A stretch of DNA of 64,000 nt, taken from M3007 sp046160345 (GTDB taxonomy: Bacteria > Bacteroidota > Bacteroidia > Chitinophagales > Saprospiraceae). Numbering within the stretch: position 1 is the stretch's first letter; each line of letters opens with the position of its first letter. The position numbers and the translations under genes are program-made. Under the pieces are notes generated by a model. It was not told the DNA's origin and searched no databases. It saw only the letters and a program-made list of their open reading frames with translations. Positions 1 through 8,478 of the stretch are shown here, piece by piece. The stretch lies in contig JBJXGO010000010.1 of assembly GCA_046160345.1 (NCBI GenBank), forward strand, positions 1-64,000. Direction: 5' to 3'.

Positions 1-252
1 GATCGCCTGCGTCACCACTTTGTCGCAAGTGTTCAGGCGAAGGAAGTAAAGCCCATCGGCGGCTTGTGACGGCTGCCATTGGAAAAGCCTGTCAGATTCA
101 GCAGCACCTTTGTAAGGTTCTGCCACCACTTGATGCATAGCATTGATAATGGTCAATTGGGCATGAGCAGATTGGATACCCTTTATTTCAATATTGAGCA
201 TCCCGCTAAATGGCCTGGGATAACTGTGCATGGAGGCAGCGACAGCAGTCAT
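1..252 (-). CDS. Stand-alone T9SS C-terminal sorting-domain-like protein (partial, 3' end outside window)
   Basis: An open frame starts at the ATG at 252 and runs without a stop to the window edge (84 codons visible). The product resembles a type A T9SS C-terminal domain: YPRPFSGMLNIEI near the start, a central LTIINAMHQVV strand, and GLYFLRLNT followed by KVVTQAI. In known proteins this domain sits at the end of large secreted proteins and directs export and surface attachment. Here it begins about ten residues after its own start codon, with no signal peptide and no passenger domain. The start lies 10 bp after the stop of the upstream helix-hairpin-helix gene and is preceded by AAGGTAAG. 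Either it is a free CTD-like protein of unknown role or it is a remnant of a larger gene. The homology by eye is good; the function is open. Confidence 0.6.
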   Translation of the reverse strand, partial: MTAVAASMHSYPRPFSGMLNIEIKGIQSAHAQLTIINAMHQVVAEPYKGAAESDRLFQWQPSQAADGLYFLRLNTCDKVVTQAI

Positions 253-262
253 ACTACTTACC

Positions 263-1174
263 TTAATCAGGTTTTTTACCGCCTTTCAAAAAACCTTGTA
301 CCGACTTGAGTGTATCCCATTGGTCATTTGCAGCAAGGCTTGCCTGAGAAGGCCAGGTGCCAGGATCGTGCATAGCGAGTTGAGGGCCAGCGGCACCAAG
401 TATTTCCTTGAGCCGGACTACGTCGGATTCGGCCAAGTGTCGATAACTGGAAATACCATATTGATTAAGCAACAATTGAATTTTAGGCCCAATGCCTTCA
501 ATGACAGTCAGATCATCCCGATCTGATTTGATCGCGGAATCGGGTGGTGTTTCTGTAATGGAAGGAGATTTGGATTTTGTTGATTTTACAGGTTTTTCAT
601 CTGAATTGGCTGTTGATTCTAAAGTAGATACAGCAGGAACAAGAGGTTCTGATTCGGCTGTCAATGGTTCAATATTGAGAACTGGGGGCGTTATCAGGCT
701 GGATTCTGGAACAAATTCAGCAGTAAATACAATATCTTCAGGGTTTGGGTTTTCCTTGACAATTTCTTTGATCTCCAAAGGAATATCATCGGCAATAGGG
801 GTGTCTGGAGCGTAGGAAAGACCTAACTCGGTTTCAACCTGGCGATTGCGATTTAACAAGGAAGTCATTTCAGATTCCAAATAGCCCACTTTCTCGCGCA
901 GGCTTTCATTCTCCCGATTAAGGTTGACTACCTGGATGGTGTAATTGCTATTGTCGGATTCAGCTACCGCCGCCCGGGTTTTGACGGAATCGATTTCCGT
1001 GCGCATCGCCTCGAGTGTTACGGTCAGGCTTTGGTTGTCGAGCCTAAGCCGGTCTAATTCTTCTTTTAATCGTCCCCAAAGCACCCAGCCTAACCAGAGG
1101 CCAATGAAGAATGCCCCAAGAAGCATGATGAGGATTTCGATAGTGTGCGTAGCAAATGGGTTATTTTCAAACAT
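263..1174 (-). CDS. Membrane-anchored coiled-coil protein with C-terminal helix-hairpin-helix domain
   Basis: The 303-residue product has one transmembrane segment (about residues 13-35), a heptad-rich coiled coil (about 36-115), an acidic and Pro/Ser-rich linker, and a C-terminal helix-hairpin-helix region from about residue 220. The stretch DDLTVIEGIGPKIQLLLNQY is the hallmark of domains often annotated as 'predicted 5' DNA nuclease, flap endonuclease-1-like' or DUF4332. Such HhH folds bind DNA or protein; no nuclease active site is visible here, so enzymatic activity should not be assumed. The topology places the HhH part either in the cytoplasm or in the periplasm; the charge pattern after the helix (RLKEEL) favours the cytoplasm. 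It is followed closely by the CTD-like small gene. Confidence 0.75.
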   Translation of the reverse strand: MFENNPFATHTIEILIMLLGAFFIGLWLGWVLWGRLKEELDRLRLDNQSLTVTLEAMRTEIDSVKTRAAVAESDNSNYTIQVVNLNRENESLREKVGYLESEMTSLLNRNRQVETELGLSYAPDTPIADDIPLEIKEIVKENPNPEDIVFTAEFVPESSLITPPVLNIEPLTAESEPLVPAVSTLESTANSDEKPVKSTKSKSPSITETPPDSAIKSDRDDLTVIEGIGPKIQLLLNQYGISSYRHLAESDVVRLKEILGAAGPQLAMHDPGTWPSQASLAANDQWDTLKSVQGFLKGGKKPD

Positions 1175-1270
1175 TTTTATGTCTATTTGATTGTCTGTTT
1201 AATTTAAGGATCCGGTTACTTAGGGTAGGGGAGTGCTCAGGTTCTTGCACCCGGATAATCAAACCATCAC

Positions 1271-1897
1271 CTACTTGCCAACACGGATCTCAGCCCGGCG
1301 ATTTTGATAGCGACCGTAAGGCGTATCGTTGGTAGCCAAAGGCTTGCTATCCCCGTAAGACTTGCAGCGAATTTGCGATTTGGGAACGCCCTTCTTTACC
1401 AGAATTTCTCGAATGCCGTATGCCCTTCGAAGCCCAAAATTGTAATTTTCCTTCGGTTCGCCCACAAAATCAGTATGGCCAGTTATGGTCACCTTTTGGC
1501 CCGAAGAAATTAGCTGTGCTGCAAGATTCGTCAAGTATGCATCAATAGCGGCATTGTCTTCCTTGCGCGATGATTTATAGGGGAAATAGATCAACATGCG
1601 GTCTTTCACCTTCTCCATTTGCACCTCATCCATATTGGAAGGCGAAACCGGTTTTGGATTGGAAGTTTGACTGTCGGGAGTTTTTGCGTTGGTGCTTTTA
1701 TCGTCTTTTAGTGGTGTGATCTCAGGTGTTTGCTCAACTGCTGCAGTATCAATTTGTTTAGGTTGAACAGCCACTACTTTTTCCTCTTTTGAAGATCCGG
1801 CATTTCCACAAGCATTCATAAGGCCGCATACATACCAGCGCCAACATATAATGCTCCAAACAGTAAAAACGGCAAAAACGAGGGATTTTGAATTCAT
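1271..1897 (-). CDS. OmpA-family peptidoglycan-binding protein
   Basis: The 208-residue product has a hydrophobic N-terminus, a Thr/Ser/Pro-rich linker to about residue 95, and a C-terminal OmpA domain. Visible OmpA hallmarks are TITGHTDFVG, NYNFGLRRAYGIREIL, SYGDSKPLATN and the closing NRRAEIRVGK. This domain binds the diaminopimelate of peptidoglycan, so the protein probably links an envelope membrane to the cell wall. The N-terminus is unusual: it is Trp/Cys-rich, and the Cys at 30 has no convincing lipobox, so a membrane anchor rather than a lipid anchor is as likely. No outer-membrane barrel precedes the domain. It is probably transcribed alone; the 96 bases to the next gene hold no clear terminator. 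Confidence 0.85.
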   Translation of the reverse strand: MNSKSLVFAVFTVWSIICWRWYVCGLMNACGNAGSSKEEKVVAVQPKQIDTAAVEQTPEITPLKDDKSTNAKTPDSQTSNPKPVSPSNMDEVQMEKVKDRMLIYFPYKSSRKEDNAAIDAYLTNLAAQLISSGQKVTITGHTDFVGEPKENYNFGLRRAYGIREILVKKGVPKSQIRCKSYGDSKPLATNDTPYGRYQNRRAEIRVGK

Positions 1898-2084
1898 ATT
1901 GCTAAAGTTTCAGATCGGAAGATTCAAGTCAAAGTAAGCATTTGGTTGAATCAACCTGTCTTTTTGAAACGTAGATTTTTATTTCAGGGGGCAATTATCG
2001 CACACATTTTCAGGTTTTTATAATAAAACTTAAAAAAGTATGACTTTTGCACCCCAAAAGTGAATCTAAATTCGGAATGGCTTA

Positions 2085-2774
2085 GTGAAAAGTATCGTAA
2101 AACTCGACAACGCGGATATTTGCCAGTCAGATGGCAGCCTTGTTCTCCAAAACATCAATTTAACCGTTGTTGAAGGGGAGTTCATCTATCTTATTGGTAA
2201 AACGGGTAGCGGCAAAAGTTCATTGCTCAAAACATTGTATGCTGCTTTACCACTCGTCCGTGGAACAGGCAAAGTGGTAGACTTGGACTTGAAAAACATT
2301 TCCCGGTACAATGTCCATGAACTCAGGCGCAAACTCGGAATTGTATTTCAGGATTTTAATTTATTGACAGACAGGACCGTAGAAGAAAATTTACGCTTTG
2401 TGCTCCGAGCCACCGGCTGGGATGACAATTTAAAAATAAGCCAGCGCATTGGAGAGGTATTGACAGAAGTTGGCCTGAGTCAAAAACTTGGCGCTATGCC
2501 TTTTGAGCTATCAGGCGGGGAACAACAACGGGTGGTCATAGCCCGGGCCTTGCTCAACAACCCTCCGCTTATCCTGGCAGACGAACCCACCGGTAATCTT
2601 GATCCGGAAACGAGCGACGATGTGCTTACGCTGCTGCGAAAACTGGCAAAACAACACAATACTGCCGTCCTTTGCGCCACACACGACTATCGGATTCTTC
2701 AAAACTTTCCAGCCCGTATTATCAGGGTCATTGGAGGAAAACTTGTTGACGACGAAGGTTCAGGTTTGCGGTAA
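2085..2774 (+). CDS. ftsE: Cell-division ABC transporter ATP-binding protein FtsE
   Basis: The 229-residue ATPase has Walker A GKTGSGKS at 38-45, Q-loop VFQDFNLL near 88-94, signature LSGGEQQR at 142-149, Walker B LILADEP ending at 168 and an H-loop THDYR near 195. Spacing and length are those of FtsE/LolD-type ATPases, and the YNVHELRRKLGIVFQDF stretch is typical of FtsE. FtsE partners the membrane protein FtsX to control peptidoglycan hydrolases at the division site. The start is GTG at 2085; no in-frame ATG lies nearby upstream. FtsX is not adjacent, which is common in Bacteroidota. A LolD-like role cannot be excluded from sequence alone. Confidence 0.85.
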   Translation: MKSIVKLDNADICQSDGSLVLQNINLTVVEGEFIYLIGKTGSGKSSLLKTLYAALPLVRGTGKVVDLDLKNISRYNVHELRRKLGIVFQDFNLLTDRTVEENLRFVLRATGWDDNLKISQRIGEVLTEVGLSQKLGAMPFELSGGEQQRVVIARALLNNPPLILADEPTGNLDPETSDDVLTLLRKLAKQHNTAVLCATHDYRILQNFPARIIRVIGGKLVDDEGSGLR

Positions 2775-2789
2775 GATTCAATTCCGTCC

Positions 2790-2818
2790 TTGAAGTATTG
2801 GCAGCATTTGTAGTTTTG
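2790..2818 (+). promoter_or_regulatory. Bacteroidota-type promoter of sucC
   Basis: TTG at 2790-2792, an 18-nt spacer and TAGTTTTG at 2811-2818 match the Bacteroidota consensus (TTTG and TAnnTTTG). Transcription would start near 2823, giving a leader of about 38 nt before the sucC ATG at 2861. Confidence 0.55.
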
Positions 2819-2860
2819 CTCCTCAAATTGACCACACTCATCAAATTTCATAATAAATAA

Positions 2861-4054
2861 ATGAATCTTCACGAATATCAGGGCAAAGAACTGCTCAAAT
2901 CTTACGGGGTAAAAATACAGGAAGGAATCGTAGCCCAAAGCGCTACTGAAGCAGTAGAAGCCGCAAAAAAAATTAAAGAACTGTACAATTCAGCGTGGTG
3001 TGTGCTCAAAGCCCAGGTACATGCAGGAGGGCGCGGCAAGGGTGGTGGGGTAAAATTGGCAAAAAGCCCGGAACAGGCGGGTGAAATAGCAGGAGATATG
3101 ATTGGGATGCGCTTGATTACGCCTCAAACTTCCGCCGAAGGCAAATTAGTGCGTAAAGTACTGGTCGCACAAGACGTTTTTTATCCTGGAAATTCTGAGC
3201 CGCAAGAGTTCTATATCAGTATTTTGACAGATCGTGGCAGGGGATGTAACGTGATAATGTATTCCCCGGATGGGGGTATGGATATCGAAAAAGTAGCCCA
3301 TGAAACCCCTGATCGAGTCTTTTTTGAATTTATTGATCCAATGTTGGGCCTGCGAGGTTTTCAAGCCCAAAAGGTTGCGTTTAACCTGGGGCTTAGTGGT
3401 CAGGCATTTAAAGAAATGGTGGATTTTGTACAAAAACTCTATGCAGCATTTCTGGGTTCAGATGCTACCATGTTTGAAATTAATCCCTGCTTGAAAACAT
3501 CCGACGACCGCATTATCGCCGTAGATTCAAAAGTTACGCTTGATGACAATGCCCTTTACCGTCATAGAGATTTAGAATTGTTGCGGGACAAAGACGAAGA
3601 GGATCCCGCTGATGTAGAAGCGCAGGACATGGACCTGAATTACGTGAAACTGGATGGAAATGTTGGCTGTATGGTTAACGGGGCGGGTCTTGCCATGGCA
3701 ACAATGGACCTGATCCAGCTTTCTGGAGGCTCTCCGGCCAACTTCCTCGATGTAGGCGGTACTGCTGACGCTCAAAGGGTTGAAAATGCCATGCGCTTCA
3801 TACTCAAAGACCCGAATGTAAAGGCCATCCTGATAAACATTTTTGGGGGCATAGTTCGTTGTGACAGGGTAGCACAAGGCGTGGTGGATGCCTACAAGGC
3901 AATCGGAAAAATTCCGGTCCCGGTCATCGTCCGCCTCCAGGGCACCAATGCCGATATCGCAAAAAAAATAATCGATGAATCCGGATTGGAAGTTATGGGG
4001 GCTACAGAGTTCCAGGAGGCCGCCGATTTAGTAGCCAAGGTTCTCACAAAGTGA
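2861..4054 (+). CDS. sucC: Succinyl-CoA ligase (ADP-forming) beta subunit
   Basis: The 397-residue enzyme has the expected family length. It opens with MNLHEYQGKELL, carries the ATP-grasp loop HAGGRGKGGG at about 54-63, the metal-binding EINPC region near 207, and NIFGGIVRCD at about 326-335, the beta-subunit signature that helps form the phosphohistidine-binding site. With the SucD alpha subunit, which is not in this window, it makes the substrate-level phosphorylation step of the TCA cycle (succinyl-CoA to succinate plus ATP). It is preceded by a good promoter and stands as a single gene converging on the DUF4296 gene. Confidence 0.97.
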   Translation: MNLHEYQGKELLKSYGVKIQEGIVAQSATEAVEAAKKIKELYNSAWCVLKAQVHAGGRGKGGGVKLAKSPEQAGEIAGDMIGMRLITPQTSAEGKLVRKVLVAQDVFYPGNSEPQEFYISILTDRGRGCNVIMYSPDGGMDIEKVAHETPDRVFFEFIDPMLGLRGFQAQKVAFNLGLSGQAFKEMVDFVQKLYAAFLGSDATMFEINPCLKTSDDRIIAVDSKVTLDDNALYRHRDLELLRDKDEEDPADVEAQDMDLNYVKLDGNVGCMVNGAGLAMATMDLIQLSGGSPANFLDVGGTADAQRVENAMRFILKDPNVKAILINIFGGIVRCDRVAQGVVDAYKAIGKIPVPVIVRLQGTNADIAKKIIDESGLEVMGATEFQEAADLVAKVLTK

Positions 4055-4096
4055 TCTTAAGAAGCACCTCGTATTGTCGAAATTGTTTTCCTTGTC

Positions 4097-4465
4097 CTAG
4101 ATACCTTCGGTCAACAGGGTATCTGCTTTTTTCACAATTTGTTCCATCCTGAAAAGATCATTTGCGATGATTCGAAGATTATTTTCGTATTCTTCCAGGG
4201 TAACATTATGAATTTCAAACACTTGCTTGAAATAAGCCTGTGACAGGCTGTCTTTTGAATAACCCGCCAAGCCAGTAGTAGCTGCATCTGCAATGTTTAG
4301 ATCCGCCATTATTCGGGCCATTTCTGCATCAGAAATGGTCGGCTGCAATACAGGTTTGGATTGGCAGGACATAAACATTGCCATTGCCAATAGGAGCGCC
4401 CATACCATTGGGTTTAGGACCAGAAGGATGGATCTTATGGCGGTTGTAAGTGGCAATGTTTTCAT
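4097..4465 (-). CDS. DUF4296 lipoprotein
   Basis: The product has 122 residues if the ATG at 4465 is used. That start lies 1 bp after the sixA stop; a longer frame to 4510 would overlap sixA and put a charged stretch before the signal peptide. A hydrophobic signal (about 10-33) ends at Cys34 (AMFMSC), consistent with lipidation, and the mature part ISDAEMARIMADLNIADAAT followed by YEENL-like helices fits DUF4296, a small helical exported family of unknown function found in Bacteroidota. It is co-transcribed with sixA. No catalytic motif is visible. Confidence 0.75.
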   Translation of the reverse strand: MKTLPLTTAIRSILLVLNPMVWALLLAMAMFMSCQSKPVLQPTISDAEMARIMADLNIADAATTGLAGYSKDSLSQAYFKQVFEIHNVTLEEYENNLRIIANDLFRMEQIVKKADTLLTEGI

Positions 4466-4466
4466 T

Positions 4467-4964
4467 TTATAAAACTTCTTTTGGAAAATAACATGCTGCG
4501 ACTTTGGCATTCCCTTCGTAAAAGTCTCGCCATGACTCGGCCGTGGAGGTGATTTTTACGATGCCACAAGTTGGAACGTTTTCGATATAATCATCCTCAA
4601 CAAAGTGGTTGGCGACTTCGGTAAAAGTCGGGTTGTGTCCGAATAAAAGGACTGTATTGCTTGAATCAGGCAAGGCGCTGATAATTCGCAGAATCTCCTG
4701 AGGGAACGCTTCGTAAATATTTGGCTCGCGCACTACTTCTGTAGCGTCGATTTTAAAAGCTTCTGCAAAAAACAAGGCAGTTGTGAGCGCACGTTTGGCA
4801 GGGCTGCTCACCAAATAGTCGGGTGTAACGCCTTGTTGTACAAGTAATTGAGCCATTTTGGGTGCGTCATGCATACCACGTTCATTCAAGGGGCGGTCAT
4901 GGTCGCGCAGACCTGGATTGCCCCAGCTGGATTTTGCATGTCGAATAAGGTAAAGGGTTCGCAT
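4467..4964 (-). CDS. sixA: SixA-family phosphohistidine phosphatase
   Basis: The 165-residue histidine phosphatase has the RHG-type motif IRHAKSSW (catalytic His9), the second-half motif LLFGHNPTF (His110) and the small size of SixA rather than of phosphoglycerate mutases. SixA enzymes remove phosphate from phosphohistidine on phosphotransfer proteins; in other bacteria they act on ArcB or on the nitrogen PTS protein. The true target here is unknown. An orphan OmpR-type response regulator is encoded 51 bp upstream on the same strand, which is suggestive but not proof of a shared signalling path. Confidence 0.9.
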   Translation of the reverse strand: MRTLYLIRHAKSSWGNPGLRDHDRPLNERGMHDAPKMAQLLVQQGVTPDYLVSSPAKRALTTALFFAEAFKIDATEVVREPNIYEAFPQEILRIISALPDSSNTVLLFGHNPTFTEVANHFVEDDYIENVPTCGIVKITSTAESWRDFYEGNAKVAACYFPKEVL

Positions 4965-5015
4965 AATTTTTCAATCCAATGCCTGATTTTCAACTAGTTT
5001 AAGCGTAACTGAAAA

Positions 5016-5690
5016 TTATATTTTTAGCACATAGCCTTGTCCGAACTGAGTATGAATAAGTTTTTGTTCAAAACCTTTATCCATCTTGTTGCGAAGGTAA
5101 TTGACATAAACTTCAATGACGTTTGTTCCCGTATCAAAATCAACATCCCAAACCTTTTCGGCAATTTCTGTTTTTGAAAGCACCTTGCCGGGGTTGTGTA
5201 AAAAGAACTCTAAAAGTGAGAATTCACGGGGTGTGAGTACAATTTCTCGCCCGGCTCGCCGTACGGTTTTCGCATTCAGGTCCTGTTCCAAATCATGAAA
5301 CCTAAGAATGCTTTCCATTTTCAGCGATGCCGTTGGGCGACGTGCCAAAGCCTTGATACGGGCCACCAACTCCTTGAATTCGAACGGTTTGGCAAGATAA
5401 TCGTCTGCTCCAGCCTCCAGCCCAGCCACTTTGTCGTCCGTATGAATGAGCGCCGTTAAGAGCAGTATAGGTGTCGCAATTCCATCTTTGCGAAGTTGCC
5501 TGCAAATATCAAGGCCATTTATTCCTGGCATAGTTATGTCAGAAACAATAACATCGTATTCGCTTTGTTGGGCCAATCGCAATCCAAACTGACCTTCTGA
5601 AGCGGTGTTGACAATCCAGCCATTTTCTTCCAGACCCTGGCTTAGCGATTGCAATGTTTTTTTTTCGTCTTCGATAAGTAAGATTCGCAC
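5016..5690 (-). CDS. OmpR/PhoB-family response regulator (no adjacent kinase)
   Basis: The 224-residue regulator has a receiver domain with the acidic pocket E7-D8, phospho-acceptor Asp51 (VIVSDITMPG), Thr79 and Lys101, followed by a winged-helix effector domain from about 125 (REIVLTPREFSLLEFFLHNP and VYVNYLRNKMD). It most resembles CusR/MprA-type regulators. The start is GTG at 5690, supported by the conserved RILLIEDE opening. No histidine kinase lies on either side, so its partner must be encoded elsewhere. A perfect -7 box ends five bases before the start codon, suggesting a leaderless mRNA. Confidence 0.93.
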   Translation of the reverse strand: MRILLIEDEKKTLQSLSQGLEENGWIVNTASEGQFGLRLAQQSEYDVIVSDITMPGINGLDICRQLRKDGIATPILLLTALIHTDDKVAGLEAGADDYLAKPFEFKELVARIKALARRPTASLKMESILRFHDLEQDLNAKTVRRAGREIVLTPREFSLLEFFLHNPGKVLSKTEIAEKVWDVDFDTGTNVIEVYVNYLRNKMDKGFEQKLIHTQFGQGYVLKI

Positions 5691-5694
5691 AGGG

Positions 5695-5702
5695 CAAATG
5701 TA
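5695..5702 (-). promoter_or_regulatory. -7 box 4 nt upstream of the response-regulator start
   Basis: On the minus strand TACATTTG matches TAnnTTTG exactly and is followed by CCCT and the GTG start. Transcription would begin at or within a base or two of the start codon. No clear -33 TTTG is seen. Confidence 0.4.
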
Positions 5703-5801
5703 CGGGAGTGGGCAGTTTTTTTGATAAAATCTGTTATTATCTAAGGATCAAGTCTGGCCATATCAGGTTTTTGCCGACCTTTGTCCATTCAATTGTCCAT
5801 C

Positions 5802-6812
5802 GTGCTCAGTTTTTTTCGCAGCAACCAAATTTTCGCAGCTATTCTGCTTGCGCTCTACATCTTCTTGGTGCATTTAGGGGCATTAATGGGTGCGGTTCAA
5901 GCGCCTCCCTTTGCCGGAGATGCGGGATTGGTGTTTCAATCCTGGTTTGATTGGGCGGGTTCCGAACCTTTTTTTTCTGCGATAACTGCAACATTTCTTG
6001 TTTTCGTCCAGGCATTGACCGTGAACGTTTTGGCGGATGAATTTCGGTTTATGGGAGAACGGAATTGGCTTCCCGGGTTGTTTTATGCGCTTAGCGCCAG
6101 TATTTTACCCGAATTCCTTTTTTTATCAGGCCCATTAGTTGCTGCTACCTTTATTCCATTTTCGCTTTGGAGCATATATAAAGCCTATCAGAAGCCAAAT
6201 GTTACCGGTTCTATCTTCGATGCCGGGCTTTGGATTGGTGTAGCTAGTCTGTTTTATCCGCCTTGTTTGTGGCTTCTGGTTGCAGCATTTGCAGGAATTG
6301 ATATAGTGCGGGTATTTAGACTGCGTGAACGATTTGTATTTTTAACCGGGGCTTTCGTTCCCTTGTTTCTGGTTTGGCTATGGTACTTCTGGATCGACCA
6401 AGGATCTGAGTTTAGGACAATTCACTTGGTAAAATTATTTCAGGTCTATCATTTTGATGCTGATTGGGGAATAATTATGATGTTCAAATCAACCATTCTG
6501 GTTGTTCTGACCATTGTTTTTTTGTTTGGATTAAGGGCGTTTTACAGCAGAAAAAGCATTCAGGCACAAAAATTTGTAAGCGTTTTATACTGGTACCTTC
6601 TGGTGGCAGGGCTTTCCTTATTGACCCGGCCAGAATGGAGATGGGAACATTTGCTGCTGGCAGCTGCTGCCATGGGAATATTATTGTCACTAACGTTTCA
6701 ATCAATACATAAGCGGCTTTGGGCAGAATTCTGGCACTTGATCATTTTAGCCTTTGTGCTGTTTATTCAATTTGCAGACTACCTTCTAAGTATTTCATAT
6801 TCAATATTTTAG
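5802..6812 (+). CDS. DUF6427 polytopic membrane protein
   Basis: The product is 336 residues from the GTG at 5802. The frame stays open to a TTG at 5781, but that codon lies inside a promoter-like GACCTTTG (5776-5783), so GTG at 5802 or TTG at 5793 is more likely. The protein opens LSFFRSNQIFAAILLAL and holds about eight to ten hydrophobic helices with short loops. This pattern of a short N-terminus, FRSN, then many membrane segments fits the DUF6427 family of Bacteroidota, whose function is unknown. No catalytic residues stand out. It precedes purQ but is separated by 39 bp. Confidence 0.65.
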   Translation: MLSFFRSNQIFAAILLALYIFLVHLGALMGAVQAPPFAGDAGLVFQSWFDWAGSEPFFSAITATFLVFVQALTVNVLADEFRFMGERNWLPGLFYALSASILPEFLFLSGPLVAATFIPFSLWSIYKAYQKPNVTGSIFDAGLWIGVASLFYPPCLWLLVAAFAGIDIVRVFRLRERFVFLTGAFVPLFLVWLWYFWIDQGSEFRTIHLVKLFQVYHFDADWGIIMMFKSTILVVLTIVFLFGLRAFYSRKSIQAQKFVSVLYWYLLVAGLSLLTRPEWRWEHLLLAAAAMGILLSLTFQSIHKRLWAEFWHLIILAFVLFIQFADYLLSISYSIF

Positions 6813-6851
6813 TTCGAATTTAACCCACTCACTCTCTTATTCTCTCACTCA

Positions 6852-7574
6852 ATGAAATTTGGCGTAATTGTATTCCCCGGCTCAAATTGTGACGACGACA
6901 TGGTGCATGTCCTAAGCAAGGTAATGGGCCAGGAGGTGAGCAAGATCTGGCACAAAAGCCATGAACTTCCCCCGGAATTTGGCGTGGAAGATTGTGTGGT
7001 ACTTCCCGGAGGCTTTTCTTATGGCGACTATGTGCGCGCAGGAGCCATTGCCCAATTCTCGCCCATAATGCAGGCGGTTAAGCGGCATGCGGCGGCTGGA
7101 GGTTACGTTTTTGGTGTCTGCAATGGTTTTCAAATCCTTTGCGAATCAGGTTTGTTACCGGGTGTTTTGATCCGTAATGGCGCCCAAAAATTTATATGCA
7201 ACAATGTTTGGATCAAAGCAGTAACAAGCCGTTCTCCCATCACAGAAGGACTTGAATTGGGCAAAGCCCTGAAAATACCCATCGCACACGCTGAGGGCCG
7301 ATATTTTGCTGCTGATCAGGTGCTTGATGATTTGGAAAAAAATGACCAGGTCCTTTTCCGGTATTGTGATGCTACCGGCAATGAAACACCTGAATCAAAC
7401 CCAAATGCAGCGGCCCGCAATATTGCCGGTATTTGCAATGCACAGCGAAATGTGTTTGGCATGATGCCTCATCCGGAGCGCGCAAGCGAAGAGGTGCTTG
7501 GAAACATTGATGGAAGAGGGCTTTTTGAGTCCTTATTGGCTGCACAAAGCATCCCTTTGCTGGCTGGCACATGA
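6852..7574 (+). CDS. purQ: Phosphoribosylformylglycinamidine synthase, glutaminase subunit PurQ
   Basis: The 240-residue class I glutamine amidotransferase has its nucleophile in GVCNGFQIL (Cys90) and the His-Glu pair in MMPHPERAS (His207, Glu209). The opening FGVIVFPGSNCDDD and the YGDYVRAGAIA stretch are specific to PurQ. It supplies ammonia from glutamine for step four of purine synthesis, with PurL and PurS encoded elsewhere. Length fits the three-subunit type. Its last codons overlap the miaA ATG by 4 bp, so the two are co-translated. Confidence 0.96.
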   Translation: MKFGVIVFPGSNCDDDMVHVLSKVMGQEVSKIWHKSHELPPEFGVEDCVVLPGGFSYGDYVRAGAIAQFSPIMQAVKRHAAAGGYVFGVCNGFQILCESGLLPGVLIRNGAQKFICNNVWIKAVTSRSPITEGLELGKALKIPIAHAEGRYFAADQVLDDLEKNDQVLFRYCDATGNETPESNPNAAARNIAGICNAQRNVFGMMPHPERASEEVLGNIDGRGLFESLLAAQSIPLLAGT

Positions 7575-8470
7575 AAAAACTCATTGTGATCGGTGGCGCT
7601 ACTGCCACGGGCAAAACGGCGCTTGCTATTCAACTGGCACAACATTTCGCAACAGAAATAATTTCTGCGGATAGCCGTCAGTTTTATCGCGAGATGAACA
7701 TAGGTACCGCCAAGCCCAATAAAGATGAATTAGCTGCTGTAACGCACCATTTTATTGATTCTCATTCTGTTGTGGACGATTACAGTGTGGGGGAATATGA
7801 ACCAGCGGCCCTGGAAGTGCTGGAAAACATCTTTCTCGAACAAGAATTTGCCATTTTAGTAGGGGGCTCTGGCCTTTATTTGCGCGCTGTTTGTGAAGGA
7901 TTGGACAATTTTCCTGATATAAGCGAGTCCACGAAAAAAATTGTTGAAACAGGCGAAAAAAAAAGCGGTCTTGCCTGGCTTCAGGCAGAACTTGCAAAGC
8001 GCGACCCAAGCCATTTTGCTAAAATGGACCAGCAAAATCCCGCTCGTTTGCGGCGCGCCCTGGAGGTTTGTATAGAAACTGGCCAACCCTATTCTACTTA
8101 CCTGAATCAAGGCCAAAAACAGCCACGGCCTTTTCAGCCAGTTTATATTTTGCTTGATATGCCACGGCCTGATCTTTATGCACGCATAGAAGATCGGGTA
8201 GACAGCATGATAGTTGCAGGATTGGAACAAGAGGTGCGTGAACTTATGCCTTACCGCAATCGCCCTCCATTAAATACCGTAGGATATGAGGAGTTCTTCG
8301 AATTTTTTGATGGAAAGATCAGCCGGGAAGAAGCCATTGTAAAAATCAAGCAGCATTCGCGCAATTATGCCAAACGCCAGAAGACCTGGTTTGCAAAACA
8401 CGGGAATTGGAACGTGTTTCCAGCTGAGGAGCCCCAAACTGTTCTGGCTTATCTCAAGACCTTGAGCTAA
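7571..8470 (+). CDS. miaA: tRNA dimethylallyltransferase MiaA
   Basis: The 299-residue protein has the P-loop GGATATGKT (8-16), the isopentenyl-diphosphate/tRNA motif SADSRQFYREMNIGTAKP, GGSGLYLRAV and the closing TVGYEEFFEFF and RNYAKRQKTWF. It adds a dimethylallyl group to A37 of tRNAs reading UNN codons. The window also encodes MiaE at about 40 kb, which hydroxylates the later form of this same modification. It overlaps purQ by 4 bp and converges on an SGNH hydrolase gene. Confidence 0.97.
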   Translation: MKKLIVIGGATATGKTALAIQLAQHFATEIISADSRQFYREMNIGTAKPNKDELAAVTHHFIDSHSVVDDYSVGEYEPAALEVLENIFLEQEFAILVGGSGLYLRAVCEGLDNFPDISESTKKIVETGEKKSGLAWLQAELAKRDPSHFAKMDQQNPARLRRALEVCIETGQPYSTYLNQGQKQPRPFQPVYILLDMPRPDLYARIEDRVDSMIVAGLEQEVRELMPYRNRPPLNTVGYEEFFEFFDGKISREEAIVKIKQHSRNYAKRQKTWFAKHGNWNVFPAEEPQTVLAYLKTLS

Positions 8471-8478
8471 ATTGGACC

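Noticed and set aside
5776..5801. TTG start at 5781 for the DUF6427 gene
   Set aside because: It overlaps a promoter-like GACCTTTG, so a later GTG or TTG is more likely the start.
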